64,000 nucleotides of DNA from Cantharellus purpuraceus (lineage: Eukaryota > Basidiomycota > Agaricomycetes > Cantharellales > Hydnaceae), in the NCBI GenBank assembly GCA_025174535.1, contig JALBUN010000023.1, positions 2,976,001 to 3,040,000 of the forward strand, read 5' to 3'. Under the pieces are notes generated by a model. That model searched no databases, had not been told where the DNA came from, and saw nothing but the letters and a program-made list of their open reading frames with translations. The position numbers and the translations under genes were made by a program. Positions 24,434 through 37,445 of the stretch are shown here, one piece after another. The stretch's first letter is position 1. Each line of letters opens with the position of its first letter.

Positions 24434-24919
24434 GTAGGCACTGTTTTGTGCCGCCCTCGCGTTGTGACGCGACCCTCAGTTGCACCACGCAACATCACAT
24501 TCATTCAGTATACGGGGCACACCTTCCGTTCGGTTACGATCGAACGCCAGCCGTCAGCCCTATTAGCATATTCACGGCTTTTATCTTTCTTTTCTCGATG
24601 GGATCGAATTCGTCTTCTTTACATTTTCCCCGTGCTGGGAGGTGATGTCTGTTGGTTGGCTGGTCTCCTTCCATCAGCTACAGACTACAGGTAGCCGTAC
24701 TTATGCAGCAGGCTCTTAAGAATATGACATCGTACATACATATTGTGTGACAGCAGTATCAAGTCGTGTAATAGTCAGGATGAACGTGTATTGAATGCAT
24801 GACCACAACGCAGTACTAGTATCTTACATTTCAGTTGTATGACAAATCGTGTTCTAGTGACGTGAGCGCATGCTCATCGTTCTCATTGTGGGGACTACGC
24901 ACAAAGCGTTACAGTAAGA
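24434..24919. other. Convergent intergenic spacer
   Basis: About 490 bp between the 3' ends of the PL14 gene and the ATPase gene. No gene or repeat seen. Confidence 0.45.
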
Positions 24920-27900
24920 TCAGTTCTTGCCTTCATTCCAGTGAAAACATCGCTTACACATCATGAGGCCTTGTATGTCTTTAACGCGAGACTCCTGCAT
25001 GCCTTTTCTCATCAACACAACCCGGAAAGAAGCCCATGCTAGGAGCACTATGCCGAAGGCACAGGGTATCAACCAATACAGGGGTGATAGGTGGAACGAC
25101 CCGCCAAACACCACACGCAGGGGTGGGGTGTAGATGATGAATATTCCCAAACAAGCTCCTCCAAATATTCCAAGGAAGTTGTACGAATTGGACACAACTT
25201 GTCGGCCAAATGGGTACTATGAAGTATCAGATATTGCTGCACCGGGGAGTCAGGAGCAGGTCACAAACAGAGAAGCGTGCTTTCACTGCATATACGTTGA
25301 AGCACTGCATAATGAATATTCCAAGATAGACTGTGTTTCAAGATTTAGCAGATCAGAACCTGCATCTTCGTGAAAACGTACCAATTGACTGGGCTTGCGC
25401 AAACGCTTCCAGCTGCGCAGTTGCATCGATAGACTGCCCCCTGAAGTTGATGAAGCCAGGGCTAGACTTGGCGAAATAGACTGAACAGTCACAAGCAGGT
25501 GAGTGCAACTCTAAGTATACCGATGATCACTTACCGCCCGCCTTCTGCGCTCTTCGGAGGTCGGAGGGAGAGAAACCATGGTGAAGGAACACAACGAAAT
25601 AGCTAACAATCCTGCAGCACCAAGGATAAGTAAGAGTCAGCGCTATCAGTGGATGATAGCTAGCTACGTACCCTGCGGCAAACTCGATCAGGCCAGCTTC
25701 TAGGTAGGCGTAGCTGAGGAGCTTCGCGTCTACTAGAGTCTCATTATCGCTCGTTTCAAGCACGTCTTCCCAGAATACGCGAGCGAAGGGTGATTTGAGT
25801 TTCGTGACGAGTTGGCTAATGCGACTTGGGCGTACGACCGTTTGTGTTTCACTATCTCGTCGGTAAGTCCTGGTCCGTCTGAGGGCACGCTTCTTGAGCG
25901 ACAAAATGGAGCGTTCATTAACTAAGGAATAATGTGATTAAGAGAGTAATATTAGAGATGGAAAGACATACCAGGTTTCCGGGGTTTCATGCGCATCAGA
26001 CCGTCCTTCGACTCAGGTGGATCCCATGCAAAGGATAGCTGTGAAAGCACTGTAAGTGACTCATTTGTGTCTGATCATCTCGGTACACACAGCGACAAAG
26101 AGCTCAAATCCAAGGTCTGTGAAGTTGTCTTACCGTCAGCATTGTTCGAGAATCCTAACTATCTCGGCTTACCGATGACCAAAATAAGGATAGCAGACAG
26201 CGGCAATGGGATCGGCACGACGACATATAATAGCTGAGGAATAACTTCCGGTGTACTGTGGGAGATGGTATATCTATGTAATGCCCTCAGAGTAAGGTCA
26301 AGAGCGCATCGGAAACCTCAAATACACACTGGATAGATCTCTTCAGGTTATTGAAAATCAGTCGTCCCTCAGACACGCCTTTAACCGTTGAGGCGAAGTT
26401 GTCATCTGAAATGCTGTATAGGACGTGGTCATTAAACAGCAGTAGCAAGCTTACCCAGCAAGATCATATTGGCAGCCTCCTTCGATACATCTGAGCCCGA
26501 AATGTTCATTGCGATGCCTAGGTCCGCCTTCTTCAATGCCGGAGAATCATTGACACCGTCCTGGTCATACGCGTGAGACGAGAAAACTCAGAAATTCCAG
26601 AGAATAATTTACGCCAGTTCTGTGAAGCCAAATCAGGTATGTTCCTGGAAGCAGGAAGTGACAGGTACTCACACTCCGACTATGTGACCCAACGCCTGAG
26701 CACGCTTGACTAACACGCCACTTAATTTTTCCAAGCTAGTAATAGCTGTACTTGATGAACTCACCAATCTCGAGCTTATGTTTCGGAGACGTGCGAGCAA
26801 AGACGATCTCGTCTTTGGCGAAAACTGAGTGGGTCAATCGTCAGCGTCCCACTCCTCTCCATGTTTTTCAACATACTAGCATCCCACTCGAACCCTTGAA
26901 GCGAATCAATGTCGTCCCCATGCACGACGACAGCACTAACTTCATCGTCGTAGATGTCAGTTATCGGTCGCCCAGTCTTTGCGGCCAATGTCTCCTTGGT
27001 ATCACCTAATCATTGCCAGACAAGTTAGGCAATGCTCAACAAACAGTCCGGTGAATTGAATGTACCCAAAACCAGATTGATCTTGCGGGCAATCGCCTCT
27101 GCTGTCTTTGGATGATCGCCAGTAACCATCATGATCTTGATACCTGCAAGCCTCAGTGTTCCGATTGCTTCTCGCACGCCATGCTTGGGCGGATCCTCCA
27201 AAGACACCAAACCGATAAAAGTGTACTTGCTATCAGGGTAATTGGCCTCACTACGAGAGAAAGCATAGTTTTCAGGATATTCATGTCCAGGTAAGAGGTA
27301 TTGAGCGCAGGCGATCACGCGGTGGCCTCTGGACGCCATGTAAGAATATGCATCATCGAATTGTTCCTTGAACTCGTCGTCAATGAGCGTTTTCTTCCCT
27401 TCCTTCAGATAGGTTGAGCATTTTGCGAGCACACGTTCGGGAGCCCCTTTCAGGTATGTGGTGAGATAGCCATCCGCGTGGACTTTCTTGACTATGAAGT
27501 ACAACAACCGATTTCAGATTGCCACCAAGCCACAGCGCAAGCGAAAGGTACATACCGGTCACTAATGCCCATTTGTTGGTGCTGTTGAACGGCACCTCGA
27601 ACACTTTGGGGTGGTTCTTTAGGTGTCCATCGTAATCAGGGAGCTGACGACCAGCAAAACGAGCGAGACCGGTCTCCGTGGCGTCGCCGAGAATCTCGCG
27701 TTGCTCAAATGGTATGTCCACCTTATCGAATTTGATCTTCGAATTGAGGGAGGAGACATCAATTATTTCCGCCATGCCAGGAGTTGACATGGAAAATGTC
27801 TCAGTTTCCTCAGCATCGTTATTGGACTAAGAGGCCAAGTAAATACAGTCAGTGAAATAGATGATGTTCTAAACGGACCTGGAAAGCCGACGTCATCTTA

Positions 27901-30173
27901 GTGCCATTCCACAAATTGGTTACCTAAAATCATATAATGAACATGTTACTTTTCCACGATAGATCTGACGGAGAGCCGCACCGTCATTTGATTTCTTGTT
28001 AGAGTGCCTGTCTTGTCCGTGGCCAAAAGAGTTCTACGCGCGCATATCAGCACTAAAGTTTTTACAATAACCGATGTCACATACAATGCGCCGAGTGTCT
28101 CCACACCCTGAAGGTCTTTCACCAGGACATTCTGTGCTGCCATCCTCTTGGCCGCGATTGACAAACTATGGCCCAATCTTGTCAGCCGTACTCGACATTG
28201 AGCATGCAATGCCTACAGAAGCGTGACGACTGATGGCAGCCCTTCAGGTACGAAGGCGACTAGCACTGACACCGCGAACGTTACGGTTGCTGCTGCCTTG
28301 CCCTTGTACACTGTGCCGAGGCCAACACCGAAGAACACGAGGGCGATGATAATGGCGATTATCGAAATGGTCATCACGAAATGAGCACTATAAATGCATA
28401 CAGTATGTCATGCAGCAGATGATTGATGGCAGCCCATCAAATGTGCATACATTTCTACACCCAGAGGACTTTTGTTACCACTTTCGCCACCAGTGAGCTT
28501 GGCGATTTGGCCTAATTAAGATTTAACACAAGAACATTCGAAGAAATATTGACAGATTGATATGAACTCACCAATCAAAGTGTGATCACCGGTGCGGACG
28601 ACAACTGGCGAAGGGACATGGATCAGGGTGATAAGTAAGATGCGTACCAGTGACACACGAGAAGTAGTAGACGTGGCGAAGAAATGGTAAGGCGATGGAG
28701 AAATCGTGCGGGATGCACTTACTTCCATATCCTTCTCCACTGACAACCAAGGTTGAGTTGAATACCTAAAGTAACATTAACTCAGTAGAAAAAGGAAGGC
28801 CTAATACCAGACATTACCAGATTCTCAGCTTCGACAGGCCTGTGTGCGGACCCGTCTGGAAGGGCAACTCGTTCCTGGGGCTCAGATTCGCCAGTGAGAC
28901 TACTATTGTCAACTTTCAAGTCGGTGGCGTTGAATAAGACCAAGTCTGCCGGAGTTTTATCGCCCATGCGCTAAAAAATGCTGATCCAGCAACGCCGAAT
29001 CGCTTATGCCTGTAAAATTACTCACGATGAAGACAATGTCGCCTCGGACCAACTACTCTGGCAGATTATTGAGGACGAAATCAGGGAAATCGGCTATACT
29101 CACATCGGCCGCCGGGACTGTAGAAAGAGTCCCACCCCTAATCACGCGACAAGCAGGCGGAATCATAGCTAAGAAGGAGGCCAGGATGGCATCGGCTTTC
29201 TGCAACTGGTAGAACTCGATAAATGCATTAAGAACTATACAACCATCAATATAAGAGATCTGCAAGTCCAAGTGGAAGGTGCATACAAGCCACGCCGATT
29301 AAAATGCCTCCAAGGTACGTGTTTTGGAAGTTGGCCTAGCCAAATCATGATCAAAGAGCATCTCGATGCATGGTAATGTGTCTACCTTGAAATTGATCCC
29401 AAGAAGAACGTATTCAAGCACTGAAAGACGTGGATCTGTGGCTCGCAAGACTCAAGCAAAGTACGTACCCCCGGCAATTATCTGTAAGCAGGTTTATGTA
29501 GAGAATCGTGTAAGCAGGAAGAAGGCTTACCAGCAGGATGTTGAACATGGTTAACAGACAATCCATATACTAAGAGACCTCATTGGAAAGCGCCATTTTG
29601 AAGAAGGGAAGGACTCACTTTCATGAACGCGCTTTTCTTCTTTGGTGGGGTGAGTACATTCCTTCCATCTCGCGCAAGCCGTTCAGCAGCTTCCTTGGGC
29701 TCAAGACCTTGTGATTCAGATGGATCTTTAGTGACCATGCTGGTTTGCAAAGCGTTTTCTAGCTGATCAAATTTGAGCCTATGCTCCTGGATGTCGACCT
29801 TATCCAACTCGTCCTCATCTTTGTTCGCTGGCACATCCTTCTGCTCTTCTAGATGATCATACCCAGCTTGAGCAAGCTCTATCTCTTCCATCGTCAACTC
29901 TCGGCGCATCTCGACGTCACGAGAGCGATTAAGGCCTCCGGTGGGTTTCTCCTCAATGCCGTGATCACTCTCCACAGGCGGGAACGCGACAGACCGTCCA
30001 GCAGCTGACAAGACATCAGCTTCGACAGGATGGATCGCGTCTTGATTGCTGGATGCCTTGTCGTTCAGCGCCATACCTTCTTGGGACGAAGGTCGTGGTT
30101 CATTGACGATCAGCTCTTCCTCACGCGGGACTGCCTCATCACCTGTCTGTGGAGATTTGCCTAGGTCGGACAT
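24920..30173 (-). CDS. P-type cation ATPase, type IIC (Na,K/H,K-ATPase alpha-like)
   Basis: Large multi-exon gene for a cation-pumping membrane ATPase of the Na,K-ATPase alpha-like branch. I read the motifs but did not resolve every one of the roughly 20 short introns. From the ATG at 30173: an acidic ~130-residue N-terminal extension, then [12 protein letters not shown] and [13 protein letters not shown] typical of type IIC. Next come [14 protein letters not shown] (near 28890), VPEGLPSVV (near 28242), [17 protein letters not shown] with the phosphorylated Asp (28003-28030), [23 protein letters not shown] (near 27445), MVTGDHPKT (near 27110) and the hinge [19 protein letters not shown] (around 26535-26710). 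[14 protein letters not shown] follows, and a membrane-rich C-terminus ends at 24920. The final residues ([12 protein letters not shown]) differ from the animal Tyr-Tyr terminus. All catalytic motifs are intact. The ion carried is not predictable; no beta subunit is nearby. Confidence 0.87.
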
Positions 30174-31334
30174 GGTTGGGTGAAAGAGAAAGCTGTCACT
30201 GCATCATGGGGTGAAGTGCCTCGCATACTAAATACTTGGGTAGAGATCCAGGGGCCGATCGTATACAGATCGACGCCAAGCGCTAGAGTGCCATGTGTGA
30301 TTGGATGGTGATACGTATCAGACTAGATCGATTAGCCGATCTACCACGCCACCTTTATCCCTTTGATTCGTTGCTATGTTGGTCTCAATTTACATACTAA
30401 ACAGTAATAAACGGGACAAGATGGAAACAGAGCCGTTCTCAGAAAGGCAACCGCACGTGACGTAAGGAAATGAGACAGAGAATTGCTTATCTTGAATAGA
30501 AGCATAACGCAGGACCCGTCAACGCGCGTTGAAAGAGCGCCATGTGGGTTTGCCTTCGGTGTATGTTGATCCGACATGGGAAAATCGCACCGTCACGGCT
30601 TGCATTTGGCACTAAAACTATCAGAAACTTATCAGGATAGGTGCATACCTAACACATCGGCAAATTCGCAGAGTTCGAAATGAAGGAAACAGTACCAGTA
30701 AAAGGCGTTACTGTGGCCGCGTGAGTACGACAATACTGGGCTAGGCTCAATAGAGAATCAAAACTCAGAGATAGCTCAAAGAGAAGGAAAGGTATTAAAC
30801 GCCCCACCGCTTCGGATTGCCAATACGATAGCCAAGAGCCGGCGTCACCGAAGACGATTGCAATGGCGATGGCTCGAGAAGCTCTAAGATTAATGATCCT
30901 GTGAGTTCTGCCCTTCAAAATTGGCCTCAATGCTGAACGCTGCCCGATGATCATGTCATAGCGCGAGAGACGAAATCCGGCTGGATAACTCCGTATCATA
31001 TTTAGTCTGACCAATGTTTGCGCGACCTCATTGCACTCCTGACACTCTCTATGATGTGGTTTGGCACGTCCAATCGGATAGCAATCCATCTACCAAGTTC
31101 ATTTCGAGTCCGAGATATCCAAGCAAAGAGTCGTTAACAAGGCCAATAGGTCCATGGTTGAAAGAACCTGTTCGTTGGGCTCAATAACCGGCCGTCCTTG
31201 TAGCTTGAGAACACTGAAGTCTGGATCTAAGGATTGAGGCCCGTTAGGTAATATAGCGTTGCAAATTTAAACTCCGCAGCACATCCATCACCGAACCCAA
31301 GCACTCGCGCGACTTAACCTTCTATATCCAAAGC
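30174..31334. other. Intergenic region, divergent promoters
   Basis: 1.16 kb between the ATPase (leftward) and the Rab gene (rightward). A 146-codon open frame on the minus strand (30649-31089) has no known motif, and I treat it as chance. No RNA gene or repeat seen. Confidence 0.45.
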
Positions 31335-32325
31335 ATGGCCGACTCTTCGAACTACGATTATCTTTTCAAAGTACACATAAATCGCTGTCAGTTGTAATCA
31401 TTCCGCTCACCACCTCTCGTTATTGTTCAGGTAGTACTCATTGGCGACAGTGGTGTGGGCAAGTCTAACCGTACGTCGTAACGTCGAGCCAGGCTCGCCG
31501 ATATGCTTATACTTCTATCCGCCAGTTCTCTCGCGGTTCACCAGGAATGAATTCAACATTGAGTCGAAATCGACCATTGGCGTCGAGTTTGCTACCAGAT
31601 CAATTAACGTAGACGGAAAGACGGTGAAAGCGCAGATCTGGGATACCGGTAAGCCGCCTGTGCTTAATCTCCATCTTCATTCCAACATCATTTTCTCATG
31701 GATTGTTTTCTGGCCAGCTGGACAAGAACGATACCGTGCAATTACATCTGCGTATGTCTGCCTTGCCCTATTGATTGCCTTATCTTTTACCACTTGCCTT
31801 AGATACTACCGTGGTGCCGTTGGTGCACTCCTCGTGTACGACATCGCCAAGCACGCAACTTATGTCAACGTGACACGATGGCTCAAAGAGCTCCGGGATC
31901 ATGCAGACTCGAATATTGTCATTATGCTTGTGGGAAACAAGAGCGATTTGAAGCACTTACGGGCAGTTCCCACAGAAGAGGCGAAAGGATTCTCAGGTCC
32001 GTTAGCTCTCCTCTTAGCCATGGGCTAGACAACTAACATCCTCGGCCATCCATGCAGCCGAGAATGGACTGTCGTTCATTGAGACATCAGCGCTGGACGC
32101 ATCTAATGTTGAGTCAGCTTTCCAAAACATCCTCACAGGTAGGTCATGTTGTCACCTCTGGTTGCTTGCTGAGTTGATATATCATGTGTCATAGACGTAT
32201 ACCGTATCGTATCTAACAAGGCGCTCGAGCAAAATGAGAACCAGATCAAGCCGCCAGGGGAATCTATCACTGTCACTCCAAGTGTGGATGGTCCCAGTGG
32301 GACTAACAAGACGGGGTGCTGCTAA
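31335..32325 (+). CDS. ypt3: Rab11/Ypt3-type small GTPase
   Basis: Small GTPase of 212 aa that in the Rab11/Ypt31/Ypt3 group directs traffic from the trans-Golgi and recycling endosomes to the growing cell surface. Seven exons: 31335-31370, 31431-31470, 31526-31648, 31718-31751, 31803-31996, 32058-32138 and 32195-32325. All nucleotide-binding motifs are present: GDSGVGKSN (G1), STIGVEF (effector loop Thr), [19 protein letters not shown] (G3 and the Rab switch II signature), VGNKSDL (G4) and ETSAL (G5). The C-terminus ends in two cysteines (KTGCC), the usual site for double geranylgeranylation. Each motif split by an intron is rebuilt exactly, so splicing and identity are secure. Ypt3 is used as the closest fungal name. 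Confidence 0.94.
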
Positions 32326-32691
32326 GCGGGCATGTAAGATGGGTACCGTACTGTCGCCATTAATTTTATTGACAGGCCGCCTTTCTTACTCCTTGGCGAG
32401 CTCTAGTCGTTTGCCTTTCCTTTCGTGTTATAATGTGATTAGGTTTTGTGGTAGAGTGTATGCCCCATGCTCTCTATTTTCGTGTGCATAACGTTCAATG
32501 TACCAGGTATTCGATTGACCTGAGAGATTTTTATTAAGAAGTGTCACGTGGCAACAGGTACTTTGTCACGGGAGCCTTTTGTGACAGAGCTCTCCATCCA
32601 CGCCACTACACTAACGTGAATCGCTGGGTGTGTCTTGCAAGTAACTTCAGTCGGTGAGGATATCAACCGTGACTCGGGTAGTGTTATAGCT
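32326..32691. other. Intergenic spacer
   Basis: About 370 bp between two same-strand genes, presumably the Rab 3' UTR and the promoter of the RBR ligase. A CACGTG-containing sequence (GTCACGTGGCAAC) lies near 32543. No gene. Confidence 0.45.
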
Positions 32692-34667
32692 ATGTCAGAC
32701 GAGGGCTTGTTCGATGAGTCAGATGATGAGGTCTGTGGCTACTCAACCGTGAACCCTGACAGCCAAATTAAGTCTCGTTGATGAGTCAGTATGAGATTGA
32801 CTCAGATGGAGGGGACCATTCTTCATCTCCCATTAAAGTTGAAAAGGGAGAACAGCGCAGCGATGTATTTATGTTCCAGAGTTTCTCGCCAGACCAGCTA
32901 GAGGAGGAAGCATACAAAGAGATTGGTGATGTTGTGGCACTCCTTGGTTTAGAGGTATGTCTTTCCCTTTGTTCATCGTTTGTTTACTCATGATTAATCT
33001 CCACTATAGCCCTCTATGGCGTCAATCCTGTTACGCCAATTCCGCTGGAATAAGGACCGTTTATTGGACGCATATATGGAATCTCCTGAGGAAGTTTGGA
33101 AGACTAGTGGTGAACCCCCTTCTCATATAGGACCTCCTAGCAAGCGCCAGCGTGTCACTCCTGAAGAATTTGTCTGTGACATATGTTGCGATACACCGCC
33201 AGATTCAAACATTTACAAGGAAAGGTGTGGGCACAAGTTTTGCAAAGGCTGTTGGCGTACATATATCGTTGGAAAGGTCAAGGACGAAGGCCAGTCCATG
33301 GTGTCTTGTATGCGAGAAGGATGTCAGACAATACTCGAAAGTAATCTCATTAAAGACTTGACAGACTCCCAGTGTTATCGACGGTATTTCGTCCCACTTA
33401 CTTTTGTCTTTGAGTGCTCGTTAATGCATTGGATTCAGATATAGTGCACTTTTTATTGAGTCCTTTGTTAAGGTCCACTCCTATTTGCGATTCTGTCCAT
33501 TCCCAGGCTGTGAGCAAATTGTGTCGTGTCACAGCGCGACAGAGTCTTCTATTATCACTCATGTACCAATCGTCACCTGTGCATCGTCACATACCTTCTG
33601 CTTCGGTTGTGGCATGGATTCCGACCACCGACCTGTTATTTGCCCCATTGCTAATTTGTGGGTGAAAAACGCTACTGGCAAGGACGATTCAGGCACCTCA
33701 CAATGGATCCAGGCCAATACTAAGAATTGCCCTCAGTGTAAAAACCCTACTGAGAAAAACGGGGGCTGCAAGTGCGTTAACTGTTTGTAGTTTGATACTT
33801 ACAATCATAATCGCTTCTTAACTCATCTAGTCGTATTTTGTGCCGCCACTGTCAATTCCAATGGTGCTGGGTGTGTCGAAAATCTTGGAGCGTCCATGGC
33901 TATGGTGGAACATGTAACGTGTTCGAGGAGAAAATAACGACAGAGTCTCTTGACGCGAAAACACAGGCACAGGCGAACCTTGAGAAGTGGCTATTCTACT
34001 ATGATCGATACACCAATCACGAGCTATCCGCCAAACTCGACCAAGAATTATATGCAAGAACGGAGGTGAAAATGGTCAAAGTGCAGGACTCTTCAGGACT
34101 GAGCTGGATCCAAGCCAGGTATGCTCTTGGGGCTTAGTAGAGGCGCCTTTCCGTGACATTACAGCATTCTGTCTGTCATACTTCTCTTCACATTTTCAGG
34201 TTCATGAAGAATGCTGTTGACGAACTCACCAAGTGCCGTGCGACACTGAAGGTATTCTAAGGATAGTTCATTACACTTCGACGGCTCATACGGCATTCAG
34301 TGGACGTATGCCATGGCCTTTTACATACAGAAAGGCAACATGAAGCAGATGTTTGAAGACGTACAAGCGTTTGTCATTTTGGTTTCCTCCGTACCAATGG
34401 GATACTCACTGGAATGCTTCAGCGACCTAGAGAAGGCGGTAGAGGCACTATCTGAGATGTTGGAAGAGGAAATTTCTTCAGAGTCAGTACATTCCCTACG
34501 TCAAAGGATGCTGGATAAGACGGTACGTTAGATCACCATCTCTTGATAGCTTCTACTCATTCTGAAGATCCTAGGTTTATGTACAGAAGCGACACCACAT
34601 TTTGCTCGAGGATACTAGCGTGGGACTTCAGGAAGACCGGTGGCAGTGGACTGTCTCCGTGGAATAG
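32692..34667 (+). CDS. RBR-type E3 ubiquitin ligase, Ariadne family
   Basis: Ubiquitin ligase of 503 aa in nine exons: 32692-32730, 32790-32954, 33010-33383, 33439-33771, 33831-34118, 34200-34251, 34301-34368, 34423-34522 and 34575-34667. The acidic N-terminus (MSDEGLFDESDDEYEIDSD) and the UBA-like region with LLRQFRWNKDRLLDAYME match Ariadne-1. RING1 begins at CDICCDTPPDSN and contains CGHKFCKGCW. The IBR contains LRFCPFPGCEQIV and SHTFCFGCG. RING2 reads CPQCKNPTEKNGGC then NRILCRHCQFQWCWVC; the catalytic Cys lies in the GGCN motif, which is rebuilt across the intron at 33772. The C-terminal Ariadne helical domain follows (EKWLFYYDRYTNHE and the AVEALSEMLEEEI segment) and ends in RWQWTVSVE. 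Every zinc ligand and the active Cys are present. Substrates unknown. Confidence 0.94.
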
Positions 34668-34916
34668 AAGATTACCTCTCTCATCCAACTGTCACCTTCA
34701 ATTTGTGTATGCGACGAGATCAACGCATTTATTTACTGTAGACTACATACGCGCATTACGTAACACCATCGGTTACTTACAAGAGAACTCCAGGCTTCAT
34801 ACTCACCTATTTACTCTTTCTTGAGCTCGAGCTTGCAACGTGCACTGGTTTAAGTGCAGGTGAACCTTAAGATTTTATCTCATCCTTGATTACCACCTTT
34901 GGCAAGCACTCTGAAG

Positions 34917-36889
34917 ATGTCAGGTGGTGTTCCACTGTTGTTACCAGAGTATTCACAACCGCGACTGTCGTCCTCTTCATGGCAGCCGACAAAGCATTTA
35001 CTGCCGCCTAATCCTCCTCCAGTAGATGAAGGCCAAGTTCGTGATCAGGAAATGGCGGCGCAGCGCCAACTCATGGACGGCAAGGCACTGAAGAAAACGC
35101 GTCCACGGAGAACAGTGGATTACGCAGGTGGCATGGGGCGATGGGGTCTAGTGAGTGCTTGTGCATATTCCAAGAAATCCGGTTATTCAAAAGTCCCTCA
35201 GCTTCGTAAATTACGCCCCAGCCCTTATTATGTGCCCCATTTGCGTCCAGGACCGTCATATATAATCGATGTGAGCTGTGCGGAACATGCCAACACTAAG
35301 CAGCTACAAAAAACTCATCGCTGTTTTTCAGCTTCTTCCACCTAAGGCCTATCCTACCAATTCCTCCACGTCGTTATGTACAAAGTTCGTTCACACATCT
35401 ACGAACAAAATTCGTTGTCCTGTGAATGTGGTAACCGTACGTACCTGACACCTGGTTTCTGGCAGCGAATCACACTTGCGTGCATATAGTGGACACCCGA
35501 AGGTCGACGCGTTCTCACGGGATCTACTAGCGGTGAATTCACCCTATGGAATGGACTAACTTTCAACTTCGAAACTATCCTTCAAGCACATGATTCCGCT
35601 ATTCGTGCTGTCTCATTCTCCCATTCCGGTTCATACATTGCATCGGCCGACCAAAGTGGAATCGTGAAGTACTTCCAACCTAATATGAATAATTTGACAG
35701 CTTGGCAAGCTCATCGAGAAGCTGTACGTGGATTGAGCTTCAGCCCAGACGATGGGAGATTTGCAACTGCGAGTGATGACTCCACTGTAAGGTTATGGGC
35801 CTTTCAAGAGAGTCGAGAGGAGAGGGTATTGACAGGTAGGTCTAAACCTCTCGCTACGTATCTCACAGACGTGAACGGTTACAACTGAACAGGTCATGGT
35901 TGGGATGTCAAGTGTGTGGAATGGCATCCCACAAAAGGCCTGCTTGTGTCGGGTAGTAAAGACAATCTTGTTAAGTTCTGGGATCCTAGAACCGGCACAT
36001 GCCTTTCGACTTTGTACGCATTCGGTCAACAGTCACGCATTTGTGCTTACAAGGCTCATTTGGTTGTAGCCATCAACATAAGAATACGGTTCAAGCGCTT
36101 GCGTGGTCACCCAATGGTGATCTCATTGCCAGCGCATCGAGAGACCAGACAGTCCGAGTCTTCGACATCCGTGCCATGAAGGAGCTTCGAGCACTCAGGG
36201 GACACAAGAAAGAAGTGTGCTGTGAGGCTCAGATGTATATTTTTTACGTTGACACCATCTTGACATCAGTTCTTGATCCAGCGGTAACATGGCACCCCAT
36301 TCATCCATTACTTGTTTCAGGTGGTTCTGAAGGGTCTATCCTACACTGGGACCTCACAGCTCCACCGGTTAGTCACTCATTCTCATCAACTCTCCAGCCA
36401 GGTCCTCGCGCTACTCTTGCTGAGGCACATGATTCAAATGTTTGGTCGATTGCCTTCCATCCACTCGGGCACCTCCTTGTCTCAGCATCCAATGATCATA
36501 CTACCCGGTTTTGGTCGCGCGAACGTCCTGGCGATGCTAACGCCGTGTTTAGCGCTGGTGGCGAGAAGCCTCCGGCAGCACCAGAAGGTGGTGGACAGGA
36601 AGATGAGGAAGAGATGGTCCCTGGGTTCCCAGGATGGCAGGGTGAAGATGATACGTATGGTACGGACCCTCAGGACGGCTACCCTGGGCAGAAGTTCGGC
36701 ACCGGGGAGGAGATTGGGCTTCCTGGAATTCCAGGATTGGGTGGATCTGCAGGTGGCTCGCTAACCGGTCCAGTGTTAAGTAGACAAACCGGGCCGTTAC
36801 CGTCACAAGCTGACATGCTGAGGCAGGCGGGTGGATCGCCTCCGCCGGCAACAGGAAGCCGATGGGGAGGGCGAAAACGTTTTAGTTAA
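34917..36889 (+). CDS. PFS2: Polyadenylation factor subunit 2 (WDR33/Pfs2), WD40 protein
   Basis: Scaffold subunit of the cleavage and polyadenylation factor, the nuclear complex that cuts and polyadenylates pre-mRNA. The N-terminus has the family signature [20 protein letters not shown], rebuilt across the first intron (35151-35201). About seven WD40 repeats follow: [84 protein letters not shown] and [14 protein letters not shown]. Each begins a new exon or carries its own short intron. A Gly/Pro-rich tail with PGFPGWQ and similar repeats ends at 36889, comparable to other fungal homologues. The start is the ATG at 34917; the in-frame codon upstream at 34899 is not ATG. Identity is secure, but a few exon edges in the middle were not checked base by base. 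Confidence 0.92.
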
Positions 36890-37445
36890 GGTAGCTGCCA
36901 ATACGTGTATAATCCGTGGCAGCGATGCAAAGCTGTTAAAGTACATGAGACAGTATGGAACGGTTGATAATGCTGAGGGAACCGCGCAGTGACAACAGAT
37001 GCTGAGATGGGGAACAAAACCAGATGTCCATATGGGGAATAAAGAGAGAAAAAGATCCGAAAGCAACCAACGACTTTCTTCCTGATCTTATTTTGGTGAC
37101 ATGTCATATTCGTGTCCGGGGTTATCCAGCTTAACGTCATTCGTTCATCAATCCGCAACGGACATGCTTAGATATTTGCGGATAGTCAATGGGGTGGATC
37201 AAGAGGATGTCGTGAGCCTGCGGCTCGACGTAAAATCGGTGGGGATAGGTGAGCAATTGCGAGTCGTGGAGCTCGAGGTTGAGACATTGATAGTCGAGAG
37301 AGGGGATGAAGGATCACCATGTGAAGTGGGCAGCGAGAAATATTCTTCGACAGTGAGTGCTGACTGCGTCCGACGGGGGACGTCAGAAGCATTGTGTGAT
37401 TGGTTGTAGCGTGGGTTGACACCCGTAAAAAAACAGAACCTGTCA
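36890..37445. other. Convergent intergenic spacer
   Basis: About 560 bp between two convergent genes. A few short open frames are present without motif support. No repeat. Confidence 0.45.

Noticed and set aside
30649..31089. 146-codon minus-strand open frame upstream of the Rab gene
   Set aside because: No recognisable domain, no spliced neighbour and composition like noncoding DNA. It overlaps the expected Rab promoter.
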